Shown: positions 45,271 to 54,344, numbered from the stretch's first letter. The stretch is 64,000 nucleotides of DNA from an uncultured Lachnospiraceae bacterium (GCA_947053345.1 CAMRSM010000024.1:1-64000), one strand, 5' to 3'. Notes: generated from the letters alone by a model not told the origin. A program made the numbers and translations.

Positions 45271-45338
45271 TCCTGCTTTTTAGGATTTGTCCTGCTTTTT
45301 AGGATTTGTCCTGCTTTTTAGGATTTGTCCTGCTTTTA
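45271..45338 (+). repeat. Tandem 19-bp repeat, about 3.6 copies, in an AraC leader
   Basis: Units TCCTGCTTTTTAGGATTTG begin at 45271, 45290, 45309 and 45328 (partial). The full copies are identical by eye. Each unit holds the dyad TCCT...AGGA. They begin about 10 bp after the expected transcription start, so they may be operator sites or a leader-RNA element. Nothing else is seen in 45339-45500. Confidence 0.9.
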
Positions 45339-45500
45339 ATCATTTTGCCCGGATTTTTCTGCCGCTGCTGGCTCGTTACATATTTACATCCACACGGCAG
45401 CATTGTGCTCCCTGCGGATATAGGGCATTGCACCGTAAAACCGGGGGACAGGCACCCATTCTGCCGGAAATTTATCAAGAGACCCACAAAGGAGGCTTCC

Positions 45501-46319
45501 ATGTTTCTTGTACTGCGCGGCGGCTGTGCAGCCCGCCATCCCTATCCTTTTTCTCTTTCCAGAGAACAGGGCATGCCAAACTATGTTCTTTTATTTGTGC
45601 GTACCGCCGGGAATTTTTGCATCAACGGTACGGAAACGGCAGCCCGCCCCGGCCATGCGGTACTAATTTGCCCGAAGACACCGTATTATTACCGCAGCCC
45701 TGACAGCGAATATATGGACGACTGGCTGCACTTTGAATATTCACCGGATACCGGCGCAGACGGAGCAAAAGCCCGCACGGAACATCCCAAATTCCCGCCC
45801 ATGAACCAACTTTTTTTGACGCACGATACCGGCATTTATTCCTCCCTGCTCCGCCAGCTATTGTGGGAAAAGTCCTATTCCCCGCCGGCTCTTCTTGCCG
45901 AAAACACCGACGCTTTGTTCCGCGTTCTGTTCAACCATTTAAATTTTGACTATTCCCACCCGCAGGCTGCACTCCCCGTCGTTCCCTATCAGGAACAGCT
46001 GCGCATGATACGCCTGAACCTTAAAAATTCCCCGGAACAAGGGCACGATGCCGCCCGATGTGCCGCGGGGCTTGGCATCAGCGAATCTTATTTCCAGCAT
46101 ATTTACCGCAGATTGTTCGGCATCCCCTTCCAAAAGGACTGCATCCGCCTGCGTGTCGCGCACGCAATGGAACTTTTGGATAGTACCGACCTCACAGCAG
46201 AGCATATCTACTCCATATGTGGTTACCATAGTGAAGTTCACTTTTACCGCCAGTTTAAATCCGTGACAGGCTGTACACCAATGCAGTACCGCCGCCGGAT
46301 TCTAAGAAGCATGCCCTAA
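45501..46319 (+). CDS. AraC-family transcriptional regulator
   Basis: A 272-residue regulator. ATG 45501 follows AAAGGAGG; the open frame extends upstream into the 19-bp repeats and is not used. The N-terminal cupin-like part (LLFVRTAGNFCINGTETAARPGHAVLICPKTPYYYRSP) senses a sugar. The C-terminal 100 residues hold two helix-turn-helix motifs (CAAGLGISESYFQHIYRRLFGIPF and AEHIYSICGYHSEVHFYRQFKSVTGCTPMQYRR). It likely regulates the divergent GH88 gene. Confidence 0.93.
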   Translation: MFLVLRGGCAARHPYPFSLSREQGMPNYVLLFVRTAGNFCINGTETAARPGHAVLICPKTPYYYRSPDSEYMDDWLHFEYSPDTGADGAKARTEHPKFPPMNQLFLTHDTGIYSSLLRQLLWEKSYSPPALLAENTDALFRVLFNHLNFDYSHPQAALPVVPYQEQLRMIRLNLKNSPEQGHDAARCAAGLGISESYFQHIYRRLFGIPFQKDCIRLRVAHAMELLDSTDLTAEHIYSICGYHSEVHFYRQFKSVTGCTPMQYRRRILRSMP

Positions 46320-46423
46320 AGCAGTTCCCTGCCGGATTTTACATGGGCGAAGCGGCTGGCTCCCGATCCCGTGTATTTTTATTCCAAATAGATTTTCCGC
46401 ACTGATATCGCAGAAAGGACATC

Positions 46424-47113
46424 ATGGACAAAAAACAACTTTTGATTATTGACGACGACACCGATTTTTCTGCTATCCTGTCCGATATGCTCACCGACTA
46501 CGGATATGGTGTTACCTGTGCCGCAAGCGCGTCGGAAGCATTTTCCCTGCTTTCCGGGCATACATACCATCTGCTGCTCCTGGACATTAACCTCCCCGAC
46601 GCAACCGGATTTTCCGTCTGTGAGGAACTGCGCCGCGTCTCCACCGTCCCGGTCATCTTCGCAAGCGCCCGGACAAGCGAGACCGACCGGATCGCCGGCT
46701 TTGAGACCGGCGGGGATGACTACCTGCCAAAGCCCTACTCGATGAAAGAATTGCTGGTGCGGGTGAACGCACTGATCCGCCGGACTTACGGGTTTTCCAC
46801 GAAGGAAGAAAAATTTTCCTTTGGCAGCATCACGGTCAATCTCACGTCTCGCACTGTGACTAGGGACAATATGCCGGTCTCCCTGTCCCTGCGGGAATTT
46901 GACCTGCTTGCTTACCTGTGCAGACATAAAAATACCGCCATCAAAAAAGAGGAGCTTTTAAGCGGTGTCTGGGGAGCCTTCTGCCTCATCGAACCATCCA
47001 CCCTGACCGTCCACATCCGCTGGCTGCGCGAAAAACTGGAGGATCATCCCGCAGACCCGGTATTTATCAAGACGGTCTATAAAGTCGGATATATGCTGTC
47101 CGTGGAAGAATAA
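46424..47113 (+). CDS. OmpR-family response regulator
   Basis: A 229-residue two-domain regulator. The receiver has the acidic pair in IIDDDTDF, the phospho-Asp in LLLDINLPD near residue 54 and the Lys in YLPKPYS near 104. The winged-helix output domain is at about 130-225. It is 61 bp upstream of its kinase gene and co-transcribed with it. Likely targets are unknown; the FtsX-type ABC operon at 49837 is a candidate. AGAAAGGA precedes the start. Confidence 0.95.
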   Translation: MDKKQLLIIDDDTDFSAILSDMLTDYGYGVTCAASASEAFSLLSGHTYHLLLLDINLPDATGFSVCEELRRVSTVPVIFASARTSETDRIAGFETGGDDYLPKPYSMKELLVRVNALIRRTYGFSTKEEKFSFGSITVNLTSRTVTRDNMPVSLSLREFDLLAYLCRHKNTAIKKEELLSGVWGAFCLIEPSTLTVHIRWLREKLEDHPADPVFIKTVYKVGYMLSVEE

Positions 47114-47174
47114 AAGGGAACAAAACATTCCCGCACCGAACCTGCGCCGCGAAGCGGCAGAATAGGAGGAAACA

Positions 47175-48371
47175 ATGAACAAACGGTTATTCCATATTGC
47201 GTTACTGCTCTCCGCCTTTCTGCTTTCCGCATCGTTTTTTTTGTATTTTTCCGGCGGGAATCATTCCATGAAAGACCGGACGGCGGAGCAACTGGTGACA
47301 CTCAACGAGATCGAACAGCTCGCAAAATCCGGGGAACTTCCTCAAATGACACAAAAAATCTCTTCCTTGCAGGAAAATCTGCGCAGCTTACAGCCTGCCG
47401 AAAAAGACCTGCGCTTCCTGATCCTATGCGCGGTCAGCATCCTTTGTTTTTGCGCACTGCTCGTTTATGTATATTTTTGTATTCTCTGTCCGTTCCGGAA
47501 ATTGGAGCAGTTCGCGGGTGCAATCGCAAACGGCAATTTTGACCTCCCGCTTCACTACGAGCGCTCCAACTACTTCGGCGCATTCACCTGGGCTTTCGAC
47601 AGCATGCGCCGCGAGGTCACACGGGCACGCGCCTGCGAGCGGGAAGCCTCTGAAAACCACAAAACTGTCATTGCCACCCTCTCGCACGATATCAAGACTC
47701 CGATTGCCTCCCTCCGCGCCTACGCGGAGGGGTTGGAAGCAAATCTTGCCACATCCCCCGAACAGCGCGCCCGATACCTCGGCATGATCATGAAAAAATG
47801 CGACGAGGTATCGCGCCTGACGAACGATCTGTTCCTTCATTCCCTGACCGACCTTGACAAACTGAAAATTTCACCGGAGAGAACCGACCTGTGCGCACTG
47901 CTTTCGGAAAATATTGCCCAGATCGCCGCCGGGGACGACAGCGTGCACCTTGCAATGCCGCCCCGCCCTGTATATGTGCTTGCCGACCAAAACCGGCTCA
48001 TGCAGGTGGCAGAGAATTTGATCAACAACGCAAAAAAATATGCGAAGACAAAGATCGACATCTCCCTGCGCCTTAAAGGACAGGAAGCAGAACTTTCCTT
48101 CCGCGACTATGGAGCCGGAATCCCCGACGAGGATATGCCGTTTATCTTCGAACAGTTTTACCGCGGGAAAAACCGGGGCAGCGAGCCGGGCGCGGGTCTG
48201 GGGCTTTATATTGTAAAATATATTTCGGAACAGATGGGCGGGCGGGTAGTGGCACAAAACCACGCGGACGGCTTGGAGATAACCGTGGTGTTGCAGGCGG
48301 TTGCAGGAAACACTTCTTTCTCCTCTTATGCCTGCCCTAACATCACTACAATGAAGGACGGCCGGCAGTGA
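47175..48371 (+). CDS. Sensor histidine kinase
   Basis: A 398-residue kinase with two membrane helices (about 5-27 and 78-102) enclosing a 50-residue outside loop, a HAMP-like linker, the phospho-acceptor His in LSHDIKTPIASL near 175, and the ATP-binding boxes NLINNAKKYA, DYGAGIP and GAGLGLYIVKYI. It partners the response regulator upstream. The last 25 residues (after VVLQAV) are an extra tail. AGGAGG precedes the start. Confidence 0.95.
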   Translation: MNKRLFHIALLLSAFLLSASFFLYFSGGNHSMKDRTAEQLVTLNEIEQLAKSGELPQMTQKISSLQENLRSLQPAEKDLRFLILCAVSILCFCALLVYVYFCILCPFRKLEQFAGAIANGNFDLPLHYERSNYFGAFTWAFDSMRREVTRARACEREASENHKTVIATLSHDIKTPIASLRAYAEGLEANLATSPEQRARYLGMIMKKCDEVSRLTNDLFLHSLTDLDKLKISPERTDLCALLSENIAQIAAGDDSVHLAMPPRPVYVLADQNRLMQVAENLINNAKKYAKTKIDISLRLKGQEAELSFRDYGAGIPDEDMPFIFEQFYRGKNRGSEPGAGLGLYIVKYISEQMGGRVVAQNHADGLEITVVLQAVAGNTSFSSYACPNITTMKDGRQ

Positions 48372-48379
48372 ACGCTGCG

Positions 48380-48402
48380 GGGGATGTGGAACTTCCATCC
48401 CC
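48380..48402. terminator. Hairpin after the kinase gene
   Basis: GGGGAT-GT-GGAA-C-TTCC-ATCCCC makes a ten-pair bulged stem right after the stop codon; no T-run follows, so termination strength is uncertain. Confidence 0.5.
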
Positions 48403-48489
48403 TGTCCGCCGCTTCTTATGATCCTCCTTCATAATGTCTGCGGGTACACCATAACTTTCTCAGCCGGAAGCCCGTTTTCCGTTTATTTT

Positions 48490-48885
48490 TTACTTTCCTC
48501 CATTGAGTGCATTTTCAACAGCTTTCTTTATGACAATGCTTGAATTTGTTGCGCCGGATACTGCGTCGACATTGATTTTCTGTTCCTCTATGATTTTTTC
48601 CACAATAATTTCCGCCGATTTTCCGCGCCCGTTTTTATGCTCCAGAATATCAATATCCGCGATAACCCCGCCCCGGACTGTTACTTCCACTTTTGCATAA
48701 ATAAAATCCACGTCATATTCTCCGACATAAACTCCGTCAGGAACATCGGAAATCTCTATTCCGTCAAAAGTTGTTTCTTTTACTGCCCTTTTATAGTCCG
48801 CTACACTTTTTAGATAACCCGCAGTAAAAATCAAAACGATCAGGAATAAGGAAATTGCTATGGCAAAGACACTTTTTCTATTCAT
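48490..48885 (-). CDS. FMN-binding domain membrane protein
   Basis: A 131-residue protein with one N-terminal membrane helix (about residues 5-24) and an FMN_bind domain. The covalent flavin attachment motif is visible as DAVSGATNSS near residue 110, where the flavin is usually linked to the Ser/Thr after GATx. Such proteins carry electrons outside the membrane. It is co-transcribed with the TetR gene, three bases downstream of it, so it is likely repressed by that protein. Confidence 0.85.
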   Translation of the reverse strand: MNRKSVFAIAISLFLIVLIFTAGYLKSVADYKRAVKETTFDGIEISDVPDGVYVGEYDVDFIYAKVEVTVRGGVIADIDILEHKNGRGKSAEIIVEKIIEEQKINVDAVSGATNSSIVIKKAVENALNGGK

Positions 48886-48888
48886 AAT

Positions 48889-49527
48889 TCACTCCTTCCC
48901 CGTTGTAATCGAATGGTATAACATAGAAAATCCATACTCCAAAAACTCATTTTTCGATAATCCCATTGACTTTTCAATGTATTCTTCTTTGTTTGCGGCA
49001 AGCTGGATGATTCCGGAAAGCATACCCCAAAAGTTAAATATGGCAGGCATAATTTCCAAATCGCTGCGTAAATCTCCTTTTTCCATACCGGATATCAAGA
49101 ACTGCTTTATCTTTTCGTTTATTTCTTCCCCAATCTGATAGGTTTCCTTTTCTTCCGGCAGACTGTCGTAGTCCTCATAATCAATGTTGATTTTATCCAA
49201 TACCATCCGGAAATAAAAAGGAAATTCTTCCTGGTACTGCACCAATCCGCGGCAGATAAATCCATAGCGTTCCTTTGTGGTCTCTTGATGTACCAGCGCA
49301 GACGATATGTAGCCGTAAAGTTTTTTCATGCTGTTCAATACGAGAATACTGACAATCTCCTCTTTGCTTTCAAAATACACATATAATGTTGCTTTGCTGT
49401 AACCGGCGGCTTTTGCTATATCATCCATAGATACTGCAGAAATTCCTTTTTCCATAAACAATATGGATGCCGCAGCCGCGATGTTTTGCCGGTGTACGCT
49501 TCTGGGTTCTTTTTTTCTTCGTCCCAT
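48889..49527 (-). CDS. TetR/AcrR family regulator
   Basis: A 212-residue regulator. The start at 49527 follows GGGAGGGGG. The helix-turn-helix is at about residues 28-52 (VSMDDIAKAAGYSKATLYVYFESKEEI). An 11-bp-arm palindrome lies just before the start codon and overlaps its promoter, so it is almost certainly autorepressed. It forms an operon with the FMN-binding protein gene three bases downstream. Confidence 0.93.
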   Translation of the reverse strand: MGRRKKEPRSVHRQNIAAAASILFMEKGISAVSMDDIAKAAGYSKATLYVYFESKEEIVSILVLNSMKKLYGYISSALVHQETTKERYGFICRGLVQYQEEFPFYFRMVLDKINIDYEDYDSLPEEKETYQIGEEINEKIKQFLISGMEKGDLRSDLEIMPAIFNFWGMLSGIIQLAANKEEYIEKSMGLSKNEFLEYGFSMLYHSITTGKE

Positions 49528-49541
49528 GTGTCCCCCTCCCA

Positions 49542-49590
49542 ATAATTAAACTAACAGTTTAATTATATGAGCCGTATGTCTTTTTGTCAA
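49542..49590 (-). promoter_or_regulatory. TetR promoter with overlapping palindromic operator
   Basis: On the minus strand TTGACA (49590-49585), 17-bp spacer and TATAAT (49567-49562). The perfect palindrome ATAATTAAACT-AAC-AGTTTAATTAT (49542-49566) overlaps the -10 box and the transcription start, a classic TetR-type arrangement. Confidence 0.9.
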
Positions 49591-49615
49591 TGGCATTCTT
49601 TAAATAATGTTGGGG

Positions 49616-49627
49616 TAGTATATACTA
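49616..49627. promoter_or_regulatory. 12-bp palindrome TAGTATATACTA
   Basis: A perfect palindrome lies between the divergent TetR and ABC promoters, about 65 bp before the -35 of the ABC operon. It may be a regulator site. The rest of this gap holds only promoters. Confidence 0.35.
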
Positions 49628-49690
49628 TCTACTTCCTTCCGCAGGCCGAAACGCTCCTGCAGAAACAGATGAAAAACGCCCGACCGCTGA

Positions 49691-49719
49691 ATGACAAATA
49701 AGGACAAGTGTACTATAAT
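49691..49719 (+). promoter_or_regulatory. Promoter of the FtsX-type ABC operon
   Basis: ATGACA (49691-49696), 17-bp spacer and TATAAT (49714-49719). ATAAGGACAA occurs twice around the -10 box (49698 and 49717). Confidence 0.65.
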
Positions 49720-49836
49720 AAGGACAACACTGCTATATTTTTAACACTTTTGCTATTATGGGGCTTCCTTAAGGACTCCTTAACATCTTCCCTGCTAAAA
49801 TACTCTTATACATACCGCAAACCGAAAGGAGATTTT

Positions 49837-50598
49837 ATGAAAAATGCAATTCTATCCGCAAAAGGGCTATGCAAAAGCTTCGCCCACAACGGCGGCCAGC
49901 TCCACATCCTGTCCCATGTTGATCTTGATCTGTATGAGGGCGATTTCACCGTAATCATGGGATCGTCCGGTTCGGGCAAGTCCACACTGCTCTACGCACT
50001 CTCCGGCATGGACCGGGCAAGTGCGGGCGAAGTACTCTATGCCGGCAACGACCTTGTAAAAATGAAGGAGGATGCACTCTGTGTGCTGCGGCACTCGGAT
50101 TTCGGCTTTATCTTCCAGCAGATCCATCTGGTCAGCAACCTGACACTGTTTGAAAATGTAGCCGTCCCGGGCTATCTGGACAAAACACACTCCGCTGCCG
50201 ATGTGCAGAAACGCGCGGAAGCGCTTCTTAGGCAGATGAACCTCTCTGCAGTCAAAACACACCTCCCTGCGCAGGTTTCGGGCGGAGAGGCACAGCGGTG
50301 CGCCATCGCAAGGGCGGTGATCAACGAACCGAAGCTCCTCTTTGCCGACGAGCCAACGGGCGCGCTGAACCGCAAAAACACAACGGAGGTACTAAACCTT
50401 TTGACCGGGCTGAACCGGGAGGGACAAAGCATCCTGACCGTAACCCACGACATCCGCGTTGCCCTGCGCGCAACAAGGCTTCTGTATCTTTCCGACGGGA
50501 AGATTATCGGCGAGCTCACCCTCTCCCCCTATCTGCCCGAAGGGGAAAAAAGCCGGGAAACCCAAGTAAACGCATGGCTTACGTCTATGGAATGGTGA
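49837..50598 (+). CDS. ABC transporter ATP-binding protein, MacB/LolD type
   Basis: A 253-residue ATPase with Walker A GSSGSGKST near residue 46, Q-loop FIFQQIHL, signature VSGGEAQRCAIARA near 150, Walker B LLFADEPTGAL and the His in VTHD. ATG 49837 follows AAAGGAG; an upstream ATG at 49708 lies in the promoter. It energises the permease encoded nine bases downstream. Such pairs export peptides or lipoproteins, or sense antimicrobials. Confidence 0.95.
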   Translation: MKNAILSAKGLCKSFAHNGGQLHILSHVDLDLYEGDFTVIMGSSGSGKSTLLYALSGMDRASAGEVLYAGNDLVKMKEDALCVLRHSDFGFIFQQIHLVSNLTLFENVAVPGYLDKTHSAADVQKRAEALLRQMNLSAVKTHLPAQVSGGEAQRCAIARAVINEPKLLFADEPTGALNRKNTTEVLNLLTGLNREGQSILTVTHDIRVALRATRLLYLSDGKIIGELTLSPYLPEGEKSRETQVNAWLTSMEW

Positions 50599-50607
50599 GG
50601 TGGAAAA

Positions 50608-52950
50608 ATGGAAATCCTGATATTGATAAAAGCAAACCTGCGCCGCAGACAGGGCACTTATCTTGGCATCATGCTCTTAACCGTCCTGATTGCCTGCTCG
50701 GCGGGCGCGATCTTAAGTGTGATGGAAAATTCTGAAAGAGCTCTTGACGCGGCACTGGAACATTCAGATTCCGGGGATGTCGCAGTCTTTATGTCCTCCG
50801 AAGTGCTGACGGATACATTGCGCTCCGAGTTAGAAGGAAATAAGCTTGTAGAGCGGGTCCGCTATCTGGATGCCGCTTACGCGGACAGTGCAAAATGCGG
50901 TGAAAAAGTATATGCCAACGGAATTTTCCTGACAAAACTCCGGGACGGAATCCTACTGTACAACAGCAGAGCAGACGGATTCACAGAAACAATCCCGCCT
51001 CTGAAGGAGTGGGAAGTTTACCTGCCTCTCGGCATGAAGGCAAAGTTAGAATGCGAACCCGGTGATACAATACAATTTTTCTTTTATGGAAAAGCCTTTG
51101 ATTTCCGGATTGCAGGCTTTGTCCAAGAACCGGCCCAAGGCGCTGCCAACATAGGGTGGAAACAGGTTTTTATCAGCGGACAAGCCCTGTACACCATCCT
51201 GGATGAATGCTCAAAGGAAAATATTTTTGTGGACATAACCATTGCCATGATATATAAGGCAGCGGAGTGTCCGCTTTCTGCGGCAAAATTCTCCCGCCAG
51301 CTCAACCTCGAAACAAAAATTATTGCCAATGCGATGGGTGCACTAACCAAGGCCGATACCATCCGCTACACCATGATCCTCTGGCAGGTCATCTCCTGCG
51401 TGCTGCTCCTGTTTGTCGGGCTGCTCTTTGTTATTGTCCTGATCGTGATGGGGCACAGCATTTTAACGGAAGTGGAGCTTGATTATGTAAACCTTGGGAT
51501 CTTAAAGTCGCAGGGCTTTTCAAACCGGAAAATACGGCGCATCCTTCTTGCGGGCTATCTCCTCTGCGAGCTTGCCGGAGGTTTGGCAGGCAGCCTGCTC
51601 GCCCTCCCGCTCTCCCTGTTTTTAGGGCGGCAGATGATGCAGAATACTGCCATCCTGCCAAATGGAGGTCTTTCCTGCGGTAAGCTTTTTCTGGTTCTGC
51701 TCGCCATCCTTCTTGTTTCAGCCGTAATGGTCGGCATCCAGACACAAAAGGTCGGGAAAATATCCCCCATCCGGGCAATATCCGGAGGAAAGCCGGAAAT
51801 TTATTTTGACAGCCGCCTGCTGCTCCCCATCCGCCGCCGTGGACTGTTTTTCCTTCTTGCCCTCCGGCAGCTTGTCTCCGGGAAAAAGCGGTATCTCGGC
51901 ACGGTTTTTATCGTAGCCATCCTGACCTTTTTTATGTTTTCAATCAACCTGATCGGGGATCTGTTCAACTCGAAGGCTGCGCTTGAGGCGATGGGAACCA
52001 GAATCAGCGAGATTGAAATCCGATGCCTGACTCCCCTTGACGATGCCACGGAAAAAGAAATCGAGGCTCTTGTGACAGACCATTCGCCGATCCGCAAAAA
52101 ATATTATACCCACATGGGCTATATGTCGGTCAACGGAGAAAATCTCCGCTGTGAATGCCACAAATATCCAGAATATATCAATGGCATCCAAAAAGGCAGG
52201 GCTCCGATGTATGATAACGAGATTCTGATCACGGAAATGGTTGCAGAAATACTGGAGATTGGCGTAGGGGATACCGTCACCGTCAGCAAAGATGAATTGG
52301 AAGCAGAATTTATGATTTCCGGTATCTACCAGTGCGCCTACGACAGCGGCATGACCTTTGCCCTGTCCCTTGACGGCGCAAAAAAACTCGGTGTGGAACA
52401 TATCACCTATATTGAATTTTGTCTTTTAAAGCCGGAGCAAAGCGGGGAGATTGTGGAAGCACTGAACCGGAAATTCGGTGACCGGATCGAGGCAAAACTT
52501 TTTGATTTCGATGCCAGCATCATGAATGACGGCATGATCGACTCGGTTATCACTTCCCTCAGGGCAGTAATCTACATCTTCTCCGTCCTGTTCGCCCTGA
52601 TCGTAGTTGAGATGGTCTGCTCCAAGAGCTTTTCGATGGAACGGACGGACATCGGTATTTTGCGGGCAGTGGGCTTTTCGGTTGCCGGGTTAAGGCTGTC
52701 GTTTGCCCTGCGCTTTTTTGTGATCTCCCTGCCCGGCTCTGCACTCGGCATGGTACTTTCTTCTGCCCTCTCCCCGCGCCTGATCGGTGGAATCCTGGGC
52801 ATGGTTGGATTCTCCAAAGTCGAGCTGGAGTTTACATTTCTTACGGTTCTGATCCCCGTACTGCTTATGGGCGTATGCTTTTTCACGTTCGCATATGCAG
52901 CGGCGCACAGGATCAAGCGGGTCGCGGTGCGGGAGCTGGTCGTGGAATAA
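50608..52950 (+). CDS. FtsX-like ABC transporter permease
   Basis: A 780-residue membrane protein with one N-terminal helix (about 15-38), a large extracellular domain (about 45-245), a first FtsX group of three helices (about 255-385), one more helix (about 425-450), a second outside domain (about 455-650) and a last FtsX group (about 660-775). This duplicated MacB-like layout fits exporters or mechanotransducing transporters. The ATPase gene is nine bases upstream. The nearby two-component system may regulate it. Confidence 0.93.
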   Translation: MEILILIKANLRRRQGTYLGIMLLTVLIACSAGAILSVMENSERALDAALEHSDSGDVAVFMSSEVLTDTLRSELEGNKLVERVRYLDAAYADSAKCGEKVYANGIFLTKLRDGILLYNSRADGFTETIPPLKEWEVYLPLGMKAKLECEPGDTIQFFFYGKAFDFRIAGFVQEPAQGAANIGWKQVFISGQALYTILDECSKENIFVDITIAMIYKAAECPLSAAKFSRQLNLETKIIANAMGALTKADTIRYTMILWQVISCVLLLFVGLLFVIVLIVMGHSILTEVELDYVNLGILKSQGFSNRKIRRILLAGYLLCELAGGLAGSLLALPLSLFLGRQMMQNTAILPNGGLSCGKLFLVLLAILLVSAVMVGIQTQKVGKISPIRAISGGKPEIYFDSRLLLPIRRRGLFFLLALRQLVSGKKRYLGTVFIVAILTFFMFSINLIGDLFNSKAALEAMGTRISEIEIRCLTPLDDATEKEIEALVTDHSPIRKKYYTHMGYMSVNGENLRCECHKYPEYINGIQKGRAPMYDNEILITEMVAEILEIGVGDTVTVSKDELEAEFMISGIYQCAYDSGMTFALSLDGAKKLGVEHITYIEFCLLKPEQSGEIVEALNRKFGDRIEAKLFDFDASIMNDGMIDSVITSLRAVIYIFSVLFALIVVEMVCSKSFSMERTDIGILRAVGFSVAGLRLSFALRFFVISLPGSALGMVLSSALSPRLIGGILGMVGFSKVELEFTFLTVLIPVLLMGVCFFTFAYAAAHRIKRVAVRELVVE

Positions 52951-53047
52951 GGCAGAAGAAAGCACAGGGAACAAACAGCTTCAAACCGTTCCATTTGCAA
53001 CTATGCTCTCCCCACATGAAAAATGTTAAATGATGCTAAGTTCCGGG

Positions 53048-53089
53048 AAAAAAATCCCCTCCGGATGCAGGTTTCCCTGTCCGGAGGGG
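53048..53089 (-). terminator. Terminator of hsp20
   Basis: A perfect 10-bp stem, CCCCTCCGGA (53056-53065) and TCCGGAGGGG (53080-53089), 14-nt loop; on the minus strand seven T residues follow (53054-53048). It may also end the convergent ABC operon. Confidence 0.82.
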
Positions 53090-53158
53090 TATCACTCTTC
53101 CCTGCCAAATACTAAGCGCAGACCGCGCTGATGGCAGGAATCAAATTCCAGGCACAGA

Positions 53159-53611
53159 CTAGCCCTCAATTGAGATAAAACGGGATTTCTCCTCGACCGG
53201 CTTTGCCTCCTTTTTCGGAATTTCCAAGTGAAGCACGCCGTCCTCGAATTTCGCACGGATCTCCTCCTGCGTCACATCATCGCCCACATAGAAGCTCCGG
53301 CTGCAGGTTCCGCTGTAGCGCTCCCTGCGGATGAATCTTCCCTTGTCATCCTTCTCATTCTCCTCCGTGTTCGTAGCGGCGGTAATCGTCAAGTAACCAT
53401 CTTTTAGCTCGCCCTTTACATCCTCCTTTTTGAAACCCGGCAGATTCATCGTCACGGTGTAACCCCCGTCATGTTCCTTCACATCTGTCTGCATAAAGTT
53501 TCCGGTATGTTTCTCACCCTCCCCGAAAAACGGTGAGACATAATTTCTCCGGAATGGAAATCCAAAGAAATCATCCAATAAATTTTCTCTAAACAAAGCA
53601 GGTGTCATCAT
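53159..53611 (-). CDS. Hsp20/alpha-crystallin small heat-shock protein
   Basis: A 150-residue chaperone with an alpha-crystallin domain at about residues 38-135 (MQTDVKEHDGGYTVTMNLPGFKKEDVKGELKDGYLTI and ...DGVLHLEIPKKEA). It prevents aggregation of unfolded proteins. A CIRCE element overlaps its promoter, so it is repressed by HrcA and induced by heat or unfolded-protein stress. AAGGAAGG precedes the start. Confidence 0.95.
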   Translation of the reverse strand: MMTPALFRENLLDDFFGFPFRRNYVSPFFGEGEKHTGNFMQTDVKEHDGGYTVTMNLPGFKKEDVKGELKDGYLTITAATNTEENEKDDKGRFIRRERYSGTCSRSFYVGDDVTQEEIRAKFEDGVLHLEIPKKEAKPVEEKSRFISIEG

Positions 53612-53737
53612 AGGTCATCCTTCCTTTCCATTTTATGCATCCGTATCGGATGTAAGATTATTTTGTGATACAGAACCCATCTGGAGATATCTGCAGAATA
53701 CCGTCCGGATGTCTGCTGTTCTCCTTGTTCTGTATGT

Positions 53738-53779
53738 ACTATAACACATGAATTAGCACTCGTCAACAGGGAGTGCTAA
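53738..53779 (-). promoter_or_regulatory. hsp20 promoter with CIRCE operator
   Basis: A perfect CIRCE, TTAGCACTC-N9-GAGTGCTAA, spans 53753-53779 and is the HrcA binding site. On the minus strand the promoter is TTGACG (53766-53761), 17-bp spacer and TATAGT (53743-53738), overlapped by the operator. Confidence 0.95.
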
Positions 53780-53879
53780 CAATTTAGAATTGTTTTCGAA
53801 AGTTTATGGTTTGTTATGATTTTTCCCTGCTAAAGTTGGTTTTATTCCTGTCTACCGTTGGCTTTCATTCGTTTATGCG

Positions 53880-54344
53880 TTAAATCTGACCCTGTTCCTC
53901 CAAATATTCCAAAAAAGCGGTACAGCCTGCCACGGTATCCCGGTAGGTCGCCTCAAAATCACCTGTGTACCACGGGTCGGCAACATCGCGGTCTGCTCCG
54001 GCAAAGGAGAGAAGTTTGCGGATCTTGCCCTGTGGGTCACCCCCTGCGATGCGCTGCATGTTCCGGATGTTTGCGCTGTCCATCCCGATCAGATAATCGT
54101 ATTTCCCATAATCCGCCGCCGTCATCTGCACGGCACGGTGCGGCACAAGGGGAATCCCCTCCTCGCGCAGCTTGCGCACTGTACCGTGGTGCGGCGGATT
54201 GCCGATTTCTTCGCGGCTGGTCGCGGCGGAGGCGATGGTGAATAAGCCGGAAAGCCCCTTCTGGTTGACGAAATGGGTGAAATAACTCTCGCACATGGTG
54301 CTGCGGCAGATGTTGCCGTGGCAGACGAAAAGTATTTTAATCAT
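53880..54344 (-). CDS. Low-molecular-weight protein-tyrosine phosphatase
   Basis: A 154-residue phosphatase. The start at 54344 follows AGGAGGAA; the frame extends upstream without a proper site. The P-loop CHGNICRS (Cys8, Arg14) is near the N-terminus and the catalytic Asp is in DVADPWYTG near 122. It dephosphorylates phosphotyrosine on proteins or regulates capsule-type kinases. It appears to stand alone. Confidence 0.95.
   Translation of the reverse strand: MIKILFVCHGNICRSTMCESYFTHFVNQKGLSGLFTIASAATSREEIGNPPHHGTVRKLREEGIPLVPHRAVQMTAADYGKYDYLIGMDSANIRNMQRIAGGDPQGKIRKLLSFAGADRDVADPWYTGDFEATYRDTVAGCTAFLEYLEEQGQI

Noticed and set aside
45271-45338. CRISPR array
   Set aside because: A head-to-tail 19-bp tandem repeat without spacers.
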